Below, in pieces: positions 4,990-6,194 of a stretch of 6,194 bases of DNA. Every line of letters begins with the position of its first letter. Position 1 is the stretch's first letter. The DNA is from Alphaproteobacteria bacterium (lineage in GTDB: Bacteria > Pseudomonadota > Alphaproteobacteria > Caulobacterales > Maricaulaceae), in the NCBI GenBank assembly GCA_030428405.1, contig JAUIEH010000180.1:1-6194 (forward strand), in the 5' to 3' direction. The notes below the pieces were generated by a model, which did no database searches, was not told the origin of the DNA, and worked only from the letters and a program-made list of their open reading frames with translations. The translations under genes and the position numbers were made by a program.

Positions 4990-6141
4990 ATGTCGAAACG
5001 CAACTGGTTGCCGGTCCAGACCGGCTCGGGCGATTTTTCCCGTCAGGCCCATGCCGACATGCCCGCTGGAACCTATGAGCGCGAGGTCTCCAAAGAGGGC
5101 TTTTTCGGCCCAGCGGCGTTTTTCCATCACAAGCGTCCGCCGACGGGCTGGAGTTCGTTTGAAGGGCCGCTGAAGCCGCGCGCCTTTGACCTCCGTGGTC
5201 TGAACGAAGCGCACGCCTCGCCCTGGGACGCGCCGGTCGTCCTGCACAATAACGCGACCGAAGTTCGCTTCTGGAAGCTGGATGCGCCCATGCCTTCGCT
5301 CGCGCGCAACGCGGATGGCGACCAGCTTTTGTTCGTGCACGAAGGTCAGGCCGAGCTTTATTGCGACTACGGCCACCTCGAAGTGCGCGCGGGCGATTAT
5401 GTCTATCTGCCGCGCGGATCGATGTGGCGCTTGTCGCCGAGCGCGCCATTGGCGGTGTTGATGATCGAGGCGACAAACACGCATTACACGCTGCCCGATC
5501 GCGGCCTGGTCGGCCCACACGCCTTTTTCGACCCGGCCATGCTCGACGCGCCTGAGATGAACGAGGCCTTCCGCGCCCATCAGGCGGAGGATGAGGAAAC
5601 CGCGATCAAGATCAAAAAGCGCGGCGCGGTCTCAACGGCGACTTATCCGTATAACCCGCTTGATGCGGTCGGCTGGCACGGCGACTTGTCGGTCCTGCGC
5701 ATCAACGTCAAGGACCTGCGCCCGCTGATGAGCCATCGCTATCATCTGCCGCCCTCGGCGCACACGACGTTTTTGTCCGACCGCTTCGTTGTCTGCACCT
5801 TTGCGCCGCGGCCTTTCGAGACCGATCCCGGCGCGCTCAAAGTGCCGTTCTTTCACAATAATGACGATTATGACGAGGTGTTGTTCTACCACGCCGGCGA
5901 CTTCTTCAGCCGCGACAATATCGATGCGGGCATGATGACGTTTCACCCGGCGGGCTTCACCCATGGCCCGCACCCCAAGGCGTTGGCCAACATGCTGGAA
6001 CAGAAAAAGCCGGCTACGGACGAATACGCCGTCATGATCGACACGCGCGACCCGCTCGATGTCGGTGAAGCGGCCGGCGGCGTGGAAAATGTCGACTATG
6101 TCAATTCCTGGCGCACGGGAGCAGCGAAAGCGGCGGAATGA
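4990..6141 (+). CDS. hmgA: Homogentisate 1,2-dioxygenase (compact bacterial type)
   Basis: This 383-residue protein fits the cupin-fold homogentisate dioxygenase family, which uses Fe(II) and O2 to open homogentisate to maleylacetoacetate in tyrosine and phenylalanine breakdown. The N-terminal cupin half includes RQAHADMPAGTYEREV (18-33), GFFGPAAFFHHKRPPTGW (37-54) and LFVHEGQAELY (114-124). The C-terminal half carries the metal site: HNNDDYDEVLFYHAG (289-303), then MMTFHPAGFTHGPHP (315-329). By comparison with the human enzyme, His289, Glu296 and His325 are the likely iron ligands, and His319 matches the human active-site His365. It is shorter than the roughly 430-445-residue human and Pseudomonas enzymes, and the His-to-Glu spacing is one residue longer. 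It is cytosolic, with no signal peptide. The start at 4990 is preferred over 4981. It is divergent from the LytTR/FAH-family pair. Substrate identity is probable, not proven; a related ring-cleaving cupin is the alternative. Confidence 0.88.
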   Translation: MSKRNWLPVQTGSGDFSRQAHADMPAGTYEREVSKEGFFGPAAFFHHKRPPTGWSSFEGPLKPRAFDLRGLNEAHASPWDAPVVLHNNATEVRFWKLDAPMPSLARNADGDQLLFVHEGQAELYCDYGHLEVRAGDYVYLPRGSMWRLSPSAPLAVLMIEATNTHYTLPDRGLVGPHAFFDPAMLDAPEMNEAFRAHQAEDEETAIKIKKRGAVSTATYPYNPLDAVGWHGDLSVLRINVKDLRPLMSHRYHLPPSAHTTFLSDRFVVCTFAPRPFETDPGALKVPFFHNNDDYDEVLFYHAGDFFSRDNIDAGMMTFHPAGFTHGPHPKALANMLEQKKPATDEYAVMIDTRDPLDVGEAAGGVENVDYVNSWRTGAAKAAE

Positions 6142-6194
6142 GGCTATGATCTCCGCAACGCTCGGCGCGAAGTGCGCCAAGTCCGCTTAGGGAG
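6142..6194 (+). other. Intergenic tail with small hairpin and probable ribosome-binding site of a next gene
   Basis: GGCGC (6164-6168) and GCGCC (6174-6178) can form a 5-bp hairpin with no T-run after it. The final bases, GGGAG (6190-6194), look like a Shine-Dalgarno. Another plus-strand gene, possibly cotranscribed with the dioxygenase, may therefore begin just beyond the window. The 14-codon frame starting at 6146 is too short to call. Confidence 0.3.

Noticed and set aside
4753..5580. Minus-strand open frame (275 codons) across the start of homogentisate dioxygenase
   Set aside because: It is antisense to a clearly recognisable enzyme, with no domain and atypical composition.
6146..6190. 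14-codon frame after homogentisate dioxygenase
   Set aside because: It is too short, overlaps the hairpin and has no ribosome-binding site. The better signal is the GGGAG at the window edge.

Overview
The window is GC-rich, densely coded DNA with strong G/C bias at third codon positions. It most resembles the chromosome of an alphaproteobacterium near Caulobacterales or Hyphomonadaceae. The lineage clues are a large TipN-like polarity protein (two membrane helices plus a long coiled coil), a promoter candidate of the Caulobacter housekeeping type, and a compact (about 380-residue) homogentisate dioxygenase of a kind I associate with alphaproteobacteria. The assignment is by recognition only. 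I see no RNA gene, mobile element, CRISPR array or prophage signal.

Layout. Positions 41-2134 (minus) hold the TipN-like membrane coiled-coil protein. A small unrecognised one-helix membrane protein lies upstream on the same strand (2258-2563). A roughly 200-bp divergent region separates it from a plus-strand gamma-glutamylcyclotransferase-like gene (2764-3180). That gene converges, with a 14-nt gap, on a minus-strand pair: a LytTR-type transcription factor with a degenerate receiver domain (3890-4657), then a small fumarylacetoacetate-hydrolase-family enzyme (3195-3893). The pair overlaps by 4 nt (GTGA) and is probably translationally coupled. A 332-bp divergent region with several inverted repeats follows. 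The window ends with homogentisate 1,2-dioxygenase (4990-6141, plus), and a likely ribosome-binding site for the next plus-strand gene sits at the right edge.

How the genes may work together. The right half looks like an aromatic-acid or tyrosine catabolic locus. The dioxygenase opens the ring of homogentisate, and the FAH-family enzyme would cleave a downstream or related acylpyruvate or diketo acid. The LytTR protein lies between them and is transcribed divergently from the dioxygenase, so it is a natural candidate local regulator. Its receiver lacks the phosphoacceptor aspartate, one or both acidic-pocket residues and the conserved lysine, so normal two-component phosphorylation is unlikely. 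The left half (polarity factor, small membrane protein, cyclotransferase) shows no obvious functional link to the right half.
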